Shown here: positions 19,085 through 28,580 of the stretch, one piece after another | How the letters are laid out: every line of letters starts with the position of its first letter | How positions within the stretch are numbered: position 1 is the stretch's first letter | From: Prolixibacteraceae bacterium | Lineage (GTDB): Bacteria; Bacteroidota; Bacteroidia; Bacteroidales; Prolixibacteraceae | Assembly (NCBI GenBank): GCA_003506435.1 | Contig: DOAQ01000014.1 | Location: forward strand, 55,415-119,414 | Direction: 5' to 3' | DNA: 64,000 nucleotides | Made by a program: the position numbers and the translations under genes | The notes under the pieces: generated by a model | Databases searched by the model: none | What the model was told of the DNA's origin: nothing | The model's input: the letters and a program-made list of their open reading frames with translations, nothing else

Positions 19085-20374
19085 TCACTCAGGCTTTTCC
19101 TGAACCATTTCTTTCAAACCTGAAATCGCATTGTCTTTAACAGTTATTTTTGAAGTCTTTTTGCCTGCAAAAACCGCAGTTGCCTGGTTTCCCTTCCCAC
19201 TTGAGCGGATAACATTGTTGGTAATAACAATATCGTGTGTTTCACCACTGATGTAAATACCGCTTGATTCCCGCTCAATCCCGTTATTTTCAATTACATT
19301 GTTGCGAAACGTATTGCGATGTCCGGCGTTTTGTTCCGGTTCGTTACGTAACAGGATACCGTGGTGCATGTTCTCATAAATATGATTGTTCTCAAACAGG
19401 TTATCCGTATCCTTATGGCCTATCGAAAATCCATTGGCACCATTGGCATACAAAGTATTATTCCTGAAAATCCCGTTCTGAACCCTCCAGCAAAGGAAGA
19501 TACCATCCACACGGTTGTGATGGCTAATGCAATTTTCAATGATGGAATGGTCAGAACCACTCCCGGGATGAAATCCAATTCCGCCACAATTCGATGCTTC
19601 ACATCCTTTCAGTGTAATGTTTTCGGTAATTTGCCAGCTAAATGAATCACCGTTAAAATCGTTCACCTGAACATTTTCCACCACACAGTTTTTCGATTCA
19701 TACATATAGACACCACTTCCCCGGCAACCATTTATATATTCGTTTGTTGATTGATTCCCTTCAATAACAAGATTCGCAACATGCACGTTTTCTGCACCGA
19801 TTACTTCAACAATAGAACATGCATTGGATATTGTCCCATTCAGGCCTGATATATAATCATGAATAGTACGGCTGTCAAAATAAATCACATTATCCTGAAT
19901 ATCTGTAATTTTAGCTGTCGTTACAGCCCAGTAATTCTTATGCTTGTCGTCATACAACTGGATGCCCATTCCTGTTTTAAACCCGCTGGCATCTTTCACT
20001 ACCGCTTTCAACATTCCATAATCGGCATCGATAATAAATCCTGTTTTAAAACCATCGCATTTTTTCAATATGGTCGATTTCCCCGAACCAATTAAGGAAG
20101 TATTGCCGGATAACCGCACCGGGCCAATGATTTGATAGGTACCCGGATTTAGTTTCACCACTCCACCGCCACGTACATGCAGAGCATCCAGTGCAATTTG
20201 AATTGCGCCGGAAGTAAATCCCGTGACATCGGCATCCGGCCCCCCAACAGTAATTATCTGTTCCGCCTGTTTCACATCTACCAGCCCGTCAACTTGACCA
20301 AAGACGACTGATTTTGCTGTCAGGAGAATCATTGTGAAGATTAAAAATCTTATTGATTTTGATCTCATTAACAT
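19085..20374 (-). CDS. Exported right-handed beta-helix repeat protein
   Basis: A 429-residue protein with a signal peptide (about 1-27). It begins with the pectate-lyase-superfamily start (GGPDADVTGFTSGAIQIALD and GGGVVKLNPGTYQI, about 46-85). Repeated parallel-beta-helix turns follow from about 200 to 410, with many N-N and H-N pairs such as ENCISHHNRVDGIFL, NTLYANGANGFSIG and NNHIYENMHHGILLRNE. These turns match the NosD/beta-helix families that include lyases, epimerases and carbohydrate-binding proteins. No clear catalytic set is evident. It differs from the GH28-like protein at 14590-16065, so the locus holds two beta-helix enzymes. Start ATG 20374 is followed by a second ATG at 20368; either would give a signal peptide. 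Confidence 0.65.
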   Translation of the reverse strand: MLMRSKSIRFLIFTMILLTAKSVVFGQVDGLVDVKQAEQIITVGGPDADVTGFTSGAIQIALDALHVRGGGVVKLNPGTYQIIGPVRLSGNTSLIGSGKSTILKKCDGFKTGFIIDADYGMLKAVVKDASGFKTGMGIQLYDDKHKNYWAVTTAKITDIQDNVIYFDSRTIHDYISGLNGTISNACSIVEVIGAENVHVANLVIEGNQSTNEYINGCRGSGVYMYESKNCVVENVQVNDFNGDSFSWQITENITLKGCEASNCGGIGFHPGSGSDHSIIENCISHHNRVDGIFLCWRVQNGIFRNNTLYANGANGFSIGHKDTDNLFENNHIYENMHHGILLRNEPEQNAGHRNTFRNNVIENNGIERESSGIYISGETHDIVITNNVIRSSGKGNQATAVFAGKKTSKITVKDNAISGLKEMVQEKPE

Positions 20375-20443
20375 TACCTTTTAAATTTAGTTAGTTTTTC
20401 CATTTTTAAAATATGAAGGCCGTTCCTGTAATTACAAGAAATT

Positions 20444-21361
20444 CTATCTGACAACCTTCCGTGCGACCTTTTTCAGGTATCCGGCGAACTCAGGCGATAC
20501 TCCTTTGGGAACATATTCCACTTTCGTGGGTGGTTCACCAAACAGAAACGAATACCAGACCAAAGCACCCAGGTAACACCCTGATTCGCTGGCATGGTGC
20601 GAATCGAACTTAAACTGCTTGTCGTTGTTCCACGAATAGCCAACATGCAATGAATTGGCCTGTTTGGGCAGGTTCGGGTATGCCGGGTTGCTGTAATCAA
20701 ATTTCGGATCAGGCTTGAATTTCCATTTTTTAGATGAACTGACTTTCCAAAATGCATCGCCAACCGGGATCACCCCGATCCCCAGTTCGGACGCTACCCG
20801 GTGATATGCCTCCCTCGATTTTTCCCACATTTCCTTTTCATTTTTACAGTACTGCCCCTTTGTTATTTGGCTGAAATCTTTTGAGTCGGAACGATAGGCC
20901 CAGGTTTGGTGCATTACAACTCTTGCCTGTGGCTGCATGGTTTTGACCAGGTTATACAGCTTCCGCGCATAGGGCATATAGGTAGTGGAATCGGCTGAAT
21001 GAAACGAATATTGCTGAATAGTGACAATGTCCCATTTCTGTTCACTTAAAATCATCTGCAACGATTTTCCCTTGTATGGTTTCCCTGCCGGGTCATCGGG
21101 CTTTTTTTCAGCCAGTTCAGCCAAATCCCAGTGCTTTTTGAGCGAACAACCACCAATTTCGGCCCGGCCAATCAGCAACAGATGGCCGCCCTCCTTTGCA
21201 ATTTGGGGAAGATGGCGCGCTGCATTCTGCGAAAAACTGTTCCCGATCAGGAGCAACCGCAGTGTGTCGCTTTTGTTGGTGTTTTGCCCTGTGGAAAACA
21301 GGACTGCCAGGATGAAGAACCCGGACAGTATGTATTTTAGTTGCTTTTTTATCATTTCCAT
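20444..21361 (-). CDS. DUF4886-type SGNH hydrolase
   Basis: This 305-residue exported protein has the SGNH-like start LRLLLIGNSFSQNAARHLPQ (Ser at about 42) and GGCSLKKHWDLAE, which are typical of DUF4886 proteins in Bacteroidota. A later segment, WDIVTIQQYSFHS, matches the block around the conserved Gln, and FDSHHASESGCYLGALVWY gives the C-terminal His. The family is presumed to act on ester groups of complex glycans but is poorly characterised. It ends 70 bp before the beta-helix gene and starts 37 bp after the fucosidase gene, in the same operon. Confidence 0.75.
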   Translation of the reverse strand: MEMIKKQLKYILSGFFILAVLFSTGQNTNKSDTLRLLLIGNSFSQNAARHLPQIAKEGGHLLLIGRAEIGGCSLKKHWDLAELAEKKPDDPAGKPYKGKSLQMILSEQKWDIVTIQQYSFHSADSTTYMPYARKLYNLVKTMQPQARVVMHQTWAYRSDSKDFSQITKGQYCKNEKEMWEKSREAYHRVASELGIGVIPVGDAFWKVSSSKKWKFKPDPKFDYSNPAYPNLPKQANSLHVGYSWNNDKQFKFDSHHASESGCYLGALVWYSFLFGEPPTKVEYVPKGVSPEFAGYLKKVARKVVR

Positions 21362-21397
21362 TTTCTTTTTCCTTTTCCCTTTCCTATTTTCTATTTT

Positions 21398-22894
21398 CTA
21401 TTTTTTGAAAGTTACTTTTAACACATACCCGTTCGGGTTGGGCTTTTCTTCCGGCAATGAAACCTGCAACCCGTCGGGGGTCATTTCCCACGATATTTTC
21501 TGAGTACCCCCCAGCATTTTTACAGATTGGATTTTCAGGGAACCGCTACTAGGCATGTCAGCCAGTGATTTGACAAGTACCTGCTTGTTTTCGGGCCATT
21601 TCAGCGCGGTTACATACAACATGTTGCCTTTTTCCGAAAACCAGAAATCTTCCGGGCTGAAGGCTTTGTTAAAACCGTTTTTTGCCCGGTCTTCCGTACT
21701 TTTTACTGCCAGGCTGGTCGGCCCTTCATGGTTGATTTTCCATTTTGTTGTCCCGTATACCGATTCCCCGTTCACCGACATCCACTCGCCAATTTCTTTC
21801 AGTTGCTGGATACTTTCCTGCGGGAAAACCCCTTCGCCCGTAGGCCCCACGTTCAGCAGGTAGTTGCCCCCCTTGCTGGTGATCTCTGTAATCCAGAAAA
21901 TTAGTTCTGCTGTCGATTTCCAGTCGACATCGTAGCTCTTGTAACCCCATGTGTTGTTCAATGTCCCCGGGGTTTCCCAGTACATATCTTTGGCTTCCCC
22001 ACTTTCCGGTATTTTATTGTCCCCCGGCACCCAGAAATCCCCGAAATCATTCCCCACACGGCTGTTGATCAGGCACGAAGGCTGGATGTCGTAGGCCAGC
22101 TTGTAGAATTCAAAACTTTGTTCCCGGGTCATATTTTTAGGGACGTCATACCATATCTCCTGCATATCCGGAAATTTGGTAAGCAGTTCGCGCATCTGCG
22201 GCTTCGATTTCTTTTCCAGGTATTCAGTAAAACTCACCGGGGCCGGGTTCCACAGGTTGGACGGCCATTTGACCCAGTGGTTCGTCTGTGATTTTTTAGC
22301 CTCTTCCGGATGGGTAGCCAGATAGTCACTAACACCCGCATCGCCCCCGTCCATCCAGTCGGTTGCATGCGAATAATAGATCGAAAATTTGATGCCGTAT
22401 TTTTTGCAGGCCTGGTACAATTCGGCCATCGGGTCACGGCCAAACGAAGTCATGTCCATGATGTCGTAATCCGTCACCCCAGAATCGTACATGGCAAAAC
22501 CGTCGTGGTGTTTGGGCATGGCCACAATGTATTTCATCCCGGCCATTTTTGCTGCTTTTACCCATTCCTCGGCATTGAATTTTACGGGGTTAAACCGGCT
22601 ACACATCCTTCTATATTCTTCCCCCGGAATTTGGGCATGGTACATGATCCACTCGCCAAGGCCTTTTATCTTTTCACCTTTCCATATCCCGGCAGGCATC
22701 GAATACGCGCCCCAATGGATGAACATCCCAAATTTGGCTTCGTTGAAATCCTGTAATGCCTGCTTTTTTGACTGGTGCATTTTGTCCCATTCTTTTGCCT
22801 GAATATCTTTATTTTGCGAAAAAGCATGACTGGCTACTGTAACGCAAAGTGCGATCAGGAATATGCTTTTAATTTCTGATAAAATTCTTTTCAT
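21398..22894 (-). CDS. Alpha-L-fucosidase, glycoside hydrolase family 29
   Basis: A 498-residue exported protein with all main GH29 marks: KFGMFIHWGAYSMPAG (about 54-69), MPKHHDGFAMYDS with the His-His pair at about 129-130, and FSIYYSHATDW. The candidate nucleophile Asp is in MQEIWYDVPKN (about 250). LNVGPTGEGVFPQE lies near the end of the catalytic barrel. The C-terminal 110 residues form the usual beta-sandwich. It cleaves alpha-linked L-fucose from glycans and probably works in the periplasm or on the surface. The nucleophile context WYD instead of the more usual WxDG suggests a divergent subfamily. This gene is the strongest single clue that the substrate of the locus carries fucose or a similar sugar. 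Confidence 0.88.
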   Translation of the reverse strand: MKRILSEIKSIFLIALCVTVASHAFSQNKDIQAKEWDKMHQSKKQALQDFNEAKFGMFIHWGAYSMPAGIWKGEKIKGLGEWIMYHAQIPGEEYRRMCSRFNPVKFNAEEWVKAAKMAGMKYIVAMPKHHDGFAMYDSGVTDYDIMDMTSFGRDPMAELYQACKKYGIKFSIYYSHATDWMDGGDAGVSDYLATHPEEAKKSQTNHWVKWPSNLWNPAPVSFTEYLEKKSKPQMRELLTKFPDMQEIWYDVPKNMTREQSFEFYKLAYDIQPSCLINSRVGNDFGDFWVPGDNKIPESGEAKDMYWETPGTLNNTWGYKSYDVDWKSTAELIFWITEITSKGGNYLLNVGPTGEGVFPQESIQQLKEIGEWMSVNGESVYGTTKWKINHEGPTSLAVKSTEDRAKNGFNKAFSPEDFWFSEKGNMLYVTALKWPENKQVLVKSLADMPSSGSLKIQSVKMLGGTQKISWEMTPDGLQVSLPEEKPNPNGYVLKVTFKK

Positions 22895-22962
22895 CTTATT
22901 TTAACCTGTTTATTTAATATTTGGATAAATCATTGCTTGTACAACTGCAAAGCATTTTCCGG

Positions 22963-23823
22963 TTATTTATGAAACCCCTGGGAAATAAAATCCAGTACTT
23001 CGGGCAATGAAACCCGCCAGTAAGCCCAACAGTGTTTCCCATCCCGGACACGGTATTCATGGGGGATTTCATTCTTGCTCATGGCAATGTGTAGTTGCGA
23101 ATTCCCTTCATACAAATAATCATCATCCCCACAATCGATGTACCAGCGAACTTTTGTTTTTTGATCCGCCGACATGTTATTGATAAGGTACATGGCACTG
23201 TATTTTTTATAATAATTCTCTGCTTCACTGTCTGAAGGTACACTTCCGTTTCTTTTTTCCAGATATTTTTTTGTATCCTCCAGGGAAGTTGGACTTGTGC
23301 CGGTGCTTAGAGGGCAAGCCGCCGAAAATAGTTCGGGATGATGAAGGGCATAAATGAGTGTGCCTCCACCGCCCATCGAGTTGCCGGAAATGGCCCGGTA
23401 CTGCTTCTCAGCCCTGATACGGTATGTCTTCTCGATATAGGGCATGAATTCTTCAAAAAAGAAATCTTCATAACGCCAGTCATTTTTGACTGAATTGAAA
23501 TAGCCGCGCTGGCCTGTGTTGGCATCGGGCATCACAATAATCATCGGGGTACATTTCCCTTCGCTGATCGCTTTGTCTGTTGCGTGCATTACTTCGCCAA
23601 ACTGAATCCAGGCAGTGTGGTCGTCGCCACCGCCATGAAGCAAATAAAGAATCGGATAACTCCGTTGGGAGGTTTCATAATCGGGCGGCAAATAAATTGC
23701 ATATTTCCTCTCGCTGTTCAGAATCGAACTCTTCATCGAAAGGTTGTCGAATACCTTTTCTGTCTGTGCAAACAAAGCCGCACATAAAAACATGGTTATC
23801 GAAAATAAAAATATTCTTTGCAT
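22963..23823 (-). CDS. Exported esterase of the Esterase D/feruloyl-esterase family
   Basis: This 286-residue protein has a signal peptide (about 1-19) and the PF00756 fold: YAIYLPPDYETS, LLHGGGDDHTAW, nucleophile Ser149 in ISGNSMGGGGTL, the acid in YIDCGDDDYLYEG, and the catalytic His in VRDGKHCWAYWR. Family members include feruloyl and acetyl esterases that trim plant or algal polysaccharides. It is transcribed 68 bp ahead of the fucosidase. A MITE-like repeat separates it from the second SusD gene, so it may be the first gene of a separate enzyme transcript or follow read-through from the SusC/SusD genes. Confidence 0.85.
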   Translation of the reverse strand: MQRIFLFSITMFLCAALFAQTEKVFDNLSMKSSILNSERKYAIYLPPDYETSQRSYPILYLLHGGGDDHTAWIQFGEVMHATDKAISEGKCTPMIIVMPDANTGQRGYFNSVKNDWRYEDFFFEEFMPYIEKTYRIRAEKQYRAISGNSMGGGGTLIYALHHPELFSAACPLSTGTSPTSLEDTKKYLEKRNGSVPSDSEAENYYKKYSAMYLINNMSADQKTKVRWYIDCGDDDYLYEGNSQLHIAMSKNEIPHEYRVRDGKHCWAYWRVSLPEVLDFISQGFHK

Positions 23824-23928
23824 TGGTTGGTTGTTTAGGTTATCTGATAAATAATGATTTAAATGAATATAACCATAAGGACAATCTCCTTTCTTTAGAT
23901 TTCAATCTGGGAACCCGGAATTTTTAAC

Positions 23929-24035
23929 GAATGAGGTTGTCGGAAAAACTTCGTGTAACCATGTTTTTCAGTTATTTATATTTTGCAACTGAGTCACATA
24001 GAGAAAAATCACTGAATTTTTTGACAACCTCATTC
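23929..24035. repeat. MITE-like element with terminal inverted repeats
   Basis: GAATGAGGTTGTCGGAAAAA at the left end (from 23929) is matched, inverted, by TTTTTTGACAACCTCATTC at the right end (to 24035), with few mismatches over about 22 bases. The 107-bp unit carries no gene. It fills the gap between the second SusD gene and the esterase gene and could form a hairpin in the transcript. Confidence 0.65.
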
Positions 24036-24053
24036 TATAAATTACAAAACTAA

Positions 24054-25724
24054 TTACCACCCCGGATTTTGAGTTAATTTTTTCTCTTTCAGTATCTCCG
24101 AATTTGGTATTGGATAATAATACATCTTTTCTTCAAATATACGTTTTTCAACTACATAAGGAGTAAAAGTGAAAGTGCCATTTTCATTTTTCACAATATC
24201 CATTCCCCTCAAATCGGCGCCCAATGTTGATTCGGCAATTTTCCAGCGGCGGACATCCCAGCAACGATGTTCCTCGAATGCCAGTTCAATACGGCGTTCG
24301 TTACGGATTTTCTCACGCAAAACATCCACCGAAGCATAATCGGATGCCACCAGTTTTGGCATACCTGCCCTCTGTCTGATGGCATTAACAGCATCGACAG
24401 CCGACATTCCATATCTGCTATCGGAAGGGCCGTATGCTTCATTCATTGCTTCAGCGTAATTAAGGTAGATTTCCCCCAGCCGAAAATAATACCAGCAGTG
24501 GCGACTTGTATTTCCAAGCACTAAATTCAGATTATCATCCACATATTTTTTCAGATAATAACCCGTTTTTGAAGCTTTTTCTTTTCCTTTCCCATCAAGG
24601 CCACCTGTCCACAATTCGACCGGACGACCTTTGAATGTGGAATTATTCAGTATAACGGTATATGCCAGACGTGCGTCCCTGTTTTTGTAAGGATCAGCAG
24701 GATTATACCCAGAAGCAGGATCAGAAATTGGTTTTCCACTGGTCATTTCATAAGCATCAACCAGGTTTTGTGACGGGCATGTGGCATTTCCTTCACTACC
24801 ATCATAACCGATTGGGAAATTTGCTTTTTCGTAGCTATTGCTATTCCCCTCCCTGCGTTCAAAAATAAGCTCTTTACTGTTTGTCTTCCGGGTAAATAAA
24901 GCCCCGTAATTGCTTTCAAGTGCATACGTGCTTTTCAACGAACCTGTGGAAGCAATAAACTCGCTTGCAATTTTTGCCGACTGGTCGCACAAATCCTTGT
25001 TGTATGAACCATTGTTATACAAAGGACTTGCCGCATACAACAATGTACGGTTTTTGAGCGCCATTGCCGTCCCCAGAGTAACTCGCCCGGTATTTGTAGC
25101 ATCGTAAGTCTTTGGCAGAACTTTTATGGCGCTGTCGCAATTAGCTACAATAAAATTTACCACATCAGACACACTGCTTCGGGGAAGATCCAAATCTTCG
25201 TCAACCGACAATAACCGATCAACAATTGGGACACCTCCGTATCGTTTTAAAAGTTCGAAATACGAAAATGCAATCAAGAATCTGGACTGAGCACGGAACT
25301 GTTTTAGCTCAAGGGTATAGCGATTATAGGTAACATCATCAACATATCGAAATTTCTTAAATGTGACCGTATCGGTGCCATTTAAAAATACATACGCGCG
25401 ACGGACGAGCTGATACTGTTTGCTCCAGGTATCATTTGGATTGGTGTATGAATTCCAGCTCCCGTCGTTAAACCGTTGAACGGTTGAATAATCCCAGGCA
25501 TGTTCAGCCTCATCCGTTGTCGATGCAAGCATCCCGTTATTGATGTAGTTAAACGATGAAGGCAATTGGGTATATGCATTCGCCAGCACTTGTTTCATGT
25601 AAGTGTAATCAGAAAAAACAAAATCTTCATCCAACAAGGTACTGTTTTCATAATCGAAATATTCATTACATGCAGGCATCGCCATTACAGCTACCAATAA
25701 TAGACCTACTATTTTTGTTTTCAT
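24054..25724 (-). CDS. SusD/RagB-family lipoprotein (pair 2)
   Basis: A 556-residue protein with a lipoprotein signal (VAVMAMPACNEYFD, Cys at about 19). SusD features include the helical core with ELKQFRAQSRFLIAFSYFEL, the variable loop region, and the C-terminal RLGEIYLNYAEAMNEAYG and ERRIELAFEEHRCWDVRRWK segments. It ends in the family-typical EILKEKKLTQNPGW. It is translated 23 bp after its SusC partner and should form the surface lid of that transporter. It is the last gene of the four-gene SusC-D-C-D run. Confidence 0.95.
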   Translation of the reverse strand: MKTKIVGLLLVAVMAMPACNEYFDYENSTLLDEDFVFSDYTYMKQVLANAYTQLPSSFNYINNGMLASTTDEAEHAWDYSTVQRFNDGSWNSYTNPNDTWSKQYQLVRRAYVFLNGTDTVTFKKFRYVDDVTYNRYTLELKQFRAQSRFLIAFSYFELLKRYGGVPIVDRLLSVDEDLDLPRSSVSDVVNFIVANCDSAIKVLPKTYDATNTGRVTLGTAMALKNRTLLYAASPLYNNGSYNKDLCDQSAKIASEFIASTGSLKSTYALESNYGALFTRKTNSKELIFERREGNSNSYEKANFPIGYDGSEGNATCPSQNLVDAYEMTSGKPISDPASGYNPADPYKNRDARLAYTVILNNSTFKGRPVELWTGGLDGKGKEKASKTGYYLKKYVDDNLNLVLGNTSRHCWYYFRLGEIYLNYAEAMNEAYGPSDSRYGMSAVDAVNAIRQRAGMPKLVASDYASVDVLREKIRNERRIELAFEEHRCWDVRRWKIAESTLGADLRGMDIVKNENGTFTFTPYVVEKRIFEEKMYYYPIPNSEILKEKKLTQNPGW

Positions 25725-25747
25725 ATCTTATTCTGTTATTGAATTTA

Positions 25748-28546
25748 TTAGAATTGTAACCTTACCCCAAGGTTGTATGACTTAAGGGCCGGGTATCCTG
25801 TAAAGATTTCAGGGTCCAGGTTTTTAATCTTATCAAGCGTGAGCAAGTTCATACCCTGAAGAAATACTTTGCAGGCAGACAGGTGCATAGAGGCTAACAA
25901 TTCTTTCGGAAAATCATAAGCAAGTTCCAAACTGCGTAACCGGAGGTAATCGCCCGAACGTATCCAAAGTGTACTTGTCCGGTAATTATTCGAGTTATCG
26001 ACAGTAGTTAGTCGCGGGAACTCGGCAGTTTCTGCTGTAGCTGTAGTCCAACGGTTCATCACGTATTCCGAAATCTGGGCTTTTTTGCCCATCGGTCCCG
26101 AAAGACCATTGATCCAGGCATTCGCGCCCCCTATGCCTTGCAGTAAACCACTTAATGATAAGGCCTTGTACTTAAATTCGAAAGTAATCCCGTAATACAG
26201 ATAGGTTCCTGATTTTCCGATGGCAGATTCGTCGTTTGAATCGATCAATCCATTGTTGTCTTTATCCTTATATTTGACATCTCCCGGTTTCACCGGCATA
26301 AAGGTGTAAACAGGAGTTTCAGGATTATCAATATCTTCCTGGCTTAAGAACCCTATTGCTTCCAGTCCGAAGCTCTGGTTGACAGGATGGCCTACACGAC
26401 GTTGAAAATCATTCGGATAAGCAGGCTCGATGCGACTATCGATATTCGACTTGGTGACAATTCCGTTTATACCCAATGAATATTCAAAATCTCCTGTTTT
26501 TCGGGTAACCTGAATGGTAGTCTCCAAACCACTTCTGGATGCAATTCCGTTATTCACATAACCGGCAGTAATCCCCAGGATAGACGGCAGTTTGTTAGTT
26601 CGGTCATCGACAATGTCGGTACGTTTTTCATGGAAATAACCCAAGTCAAAATCCAGGCAATTAAAAAGTCGGCCTTCGATTCCCAAATCGGTTTTGTAAG
26701 ATTTTTCCCAGGTAATGTTATAGTTCGGATAATTGCTTTCCCTGGTCGCTGTAACAGATGTATTACTATTGCCATAAGGATATGATCCGCTATTGACAAA
26801 ATAGGAAATATAAAGGTACCTGTCATCGTTTGCACCAATGTCGTCGTTTCCAACAAGACCGTAGGAAACTCTGGCTTTCAAGGAATTGATCCAGGAATGA
26901 GATTTCATAAAATCCTCTTCTGAAAGCACCCATGACAAAGCCGCTGCCGGGAAAAAGCCAAACCGTTTGCTTTTCGGAAAGCGTTCGGTTCCATTGTAAC
27001 CTGCGACAAGTTCAGCAAAATATCGGTCGTTGTATCCATAGGAGACACGTCCAGCGCCACCCTGCAATAAGTAAGGAGTATTATTACTACCGGTCCAGTT
27101 AGTCACATATTTATCCTGATGATACAAAAGTTTGGCAGTAACTTCACTCAGCCCAAATTTCTGAGCATAATCAAGATATGCTTCCACGTTTGTCCGATAG
27201 TCGTGTGAATTTCCTGCTGTGCGGGTAAGAGATGTCACCTGCCCATATTTCGTATAGGTGTAATTATTGCTTGCATCTTTTGCCAATTGGAAGACAGGGA
27301 ACTGCTTCTTGTATGTCTCGGTAGACCTCTGCCAGTTGTCGAATGCAGCCACTGCACCAATTTTCAATCCTTTTGTAATAAAATCCAGATCATGTTCTAA
27401 GCGGAACGACGACTGAAAGTTCCGGTCGTTCGATGCAGAATATCCGGTAGAAGTAAGCAAGCCCAGCGGGTTCCCCTGGTATGCCGAATTTCCACCAAAA
27501 CTGTTATTTGGGTTTTTTACAGGGAAAAGGTTTGGGGCATAGGCATATATATTACTAAAAATAGTACTTATATCCGTTCCCGGCCCGTTACGGTCTTCAA
27601 GACGGCCACCAATATCAAGCGAAGCAACCAGCCGTTTGGTAACATTGATATCAACATTCGAACGGAAGTTGAGCCGTTTAAACGAAGATCCGGTACTATA
27701 CCCGTCGTTCCAGTCTGTATTTGTCAGTAATCCCTGATTAACCATGTAATTTACCATTACATAATGGCGGACTACGCTGTTTCCACCTCTAAAATTCAAT
27801 CCGGCTTCCATTACTGGTGAACTTTTCTCCAAAATTTCATCGAACCAGTTTACATCAGGATATAAATATGGGTCCGAACCATCTTTGTATTTCTGAATGT
27901 CCTCAGCAGAATAAAGCGGCGCACGTCCATCGTTGACCAAAGCTTCGTTGTATAATTTGGCATATTCGTACGAGTTAATGAAATTAGGCAGGCGGGTAGG
28001 TTGCTGCATACCGTATTTAAGTGTAACGCCAATTTTACTGCCTTGAATACCGCGTTTCGTGGTAACCAAAATAACCCCGTTTGCCCCTTTTATCCCGTAC
28101 ATAGCCGTAGCGGCAGCATCCTTCAATACCGAAATACTGGCAATTTCCTCAACCGTAAGTTGGCTAATCGATCGTTGAAACCCATCAACAATAATCAAAG
28201 GATCGCTCCCGCCGGAATAGGTTGTGCTTCCTCTGACCATTAAGGATGGAAAGTCGTTTCCGGGTTCTCCGCCACGCTGTTTAACAATCAGCCCGGGCAG
28301 TCTGCCAAACAGTGCATTGCCCACATTCGTAACCGTATTATTTTCCAATACGTCAGAAGTAACTGTACTTATAGCGCTCCCAATAGCAGCAGGCTTTTGT
28401 TTCCCAAAGGCAATGTCAAGCAGTTCCTCACTGCCATTTTTTACTTTTATGGTGTCGATTTTCTGTCCGGTGCTGGTACCAATTAGTCCCAGCATCGCAA
28501 ATACCAGAAAAACAGATGTCATTAGCACCTTATATATTTCTTTCAT
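25748..28546 (-). CDS. SusC-type TonB-dependent transporter without N-terminal extension (pair 2)
   Basis: This 932-residue outer-membrane protein has a signal peptide (about 1-28). It goes almost directly into the plug domain (TNVGNALFGRLPGLIVKQRG and DAAATAMYGIKGANGVILVT), then the barrel, ending in SYNLGVRLQF. Unlike the two other SusC proteins here it has no carboxypeptidase-regulatory-like domain and no STN domain. The usual VVVGYGTQKK segment before the plug is replaced by LLDIAFGKQKPAAIG. A TonB-box function is therefore less certain, although IDTIKVKNG at 31-39 might serve. The gene lies between SusD of pair 1 (34 bp upstream) and its own SusD, so it is induced together with the signalling pair. 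Confidence 0.92.
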   Translation of the reverse strand: MKEIYKVLMTSVFLVFAMLGLIGTSTGQKIDTIKVKNGSEELLDIAFGKQKPAAIGSAISTVTSDVLENNTVTNVGNALFGRLPGLIVKQRGGEPGNDFPSLMVRGSTTYSGGSDPLIIVDGFQRSISQLTVEEIASISVLKDAAATAMYGIKGANGVILVTTKRGIQGSKIGVTLKYGMQQPTRLPNFINSYEYAKLYNEALVNDGRAPLYSAEDIQKYKDGSDPYLYPDVNWFDEILEKSSPVMEAGLNFRGGNSVVRHYVMVNYMVNQGLLTNTDWNDGYSTGSSFKRLNFRSNVDINVTKRLVASLDIGGRLEDRNGPGTDISTIFSNIYAYAPNLFPVKNPNNSFGGNSAYQGNPLGLLTSTGYSASNDRNFQSSFRLEHDLDFITKGLKIGAVAAFDNWQRSTETYKKQFPVFQLAKDASNNYTYTKYGQVTSLTRTAGNSHDYRTNVEAYLDYAQKFGLSEVTAKLLYHQDKYVTNWTGSNNTPYLLQGGAGRVSYGYNDRYFAELVAGYNGTERFPKSKRFGFFPAAALSWVLSEEDFMKSHSWINSLKARVSYGLVGNDDIGANDDRYLYISYFVNSGSYPYGNSNTSVTATRESNYPNYNITWEKSYKTDLGIEGRLFNCLDFDLGYFHEKRTDIVDDRTNKLPSILGITAGYVNNGIASRSGLETTIQVTRKTGDFEYSLGINGIVTKSNIDSRIEPAYPNDFQRRVGHPVNQSFGLEAIGFLSQEDIDNPETPVYTFMPVKPGDVKYKDKDNNGLIDSNDESAIGKSGTYLYYGITFEFKYKALSLSGLLQGIGGANAWINGLSGPMGKKAQISEYVMNRWTTATAETAEFPRLTTVDNSNNYRTSTLWIRSGDYLRLRSLELAYDFPKELLASMHLSACKVFLQGMNLLTLDKIKNLDPEIFTGYPALKSYNLGVRLQF

Positions 28547-28580
28547 ATTATCTAAAATTTATAAATGGATTTATACCTGT

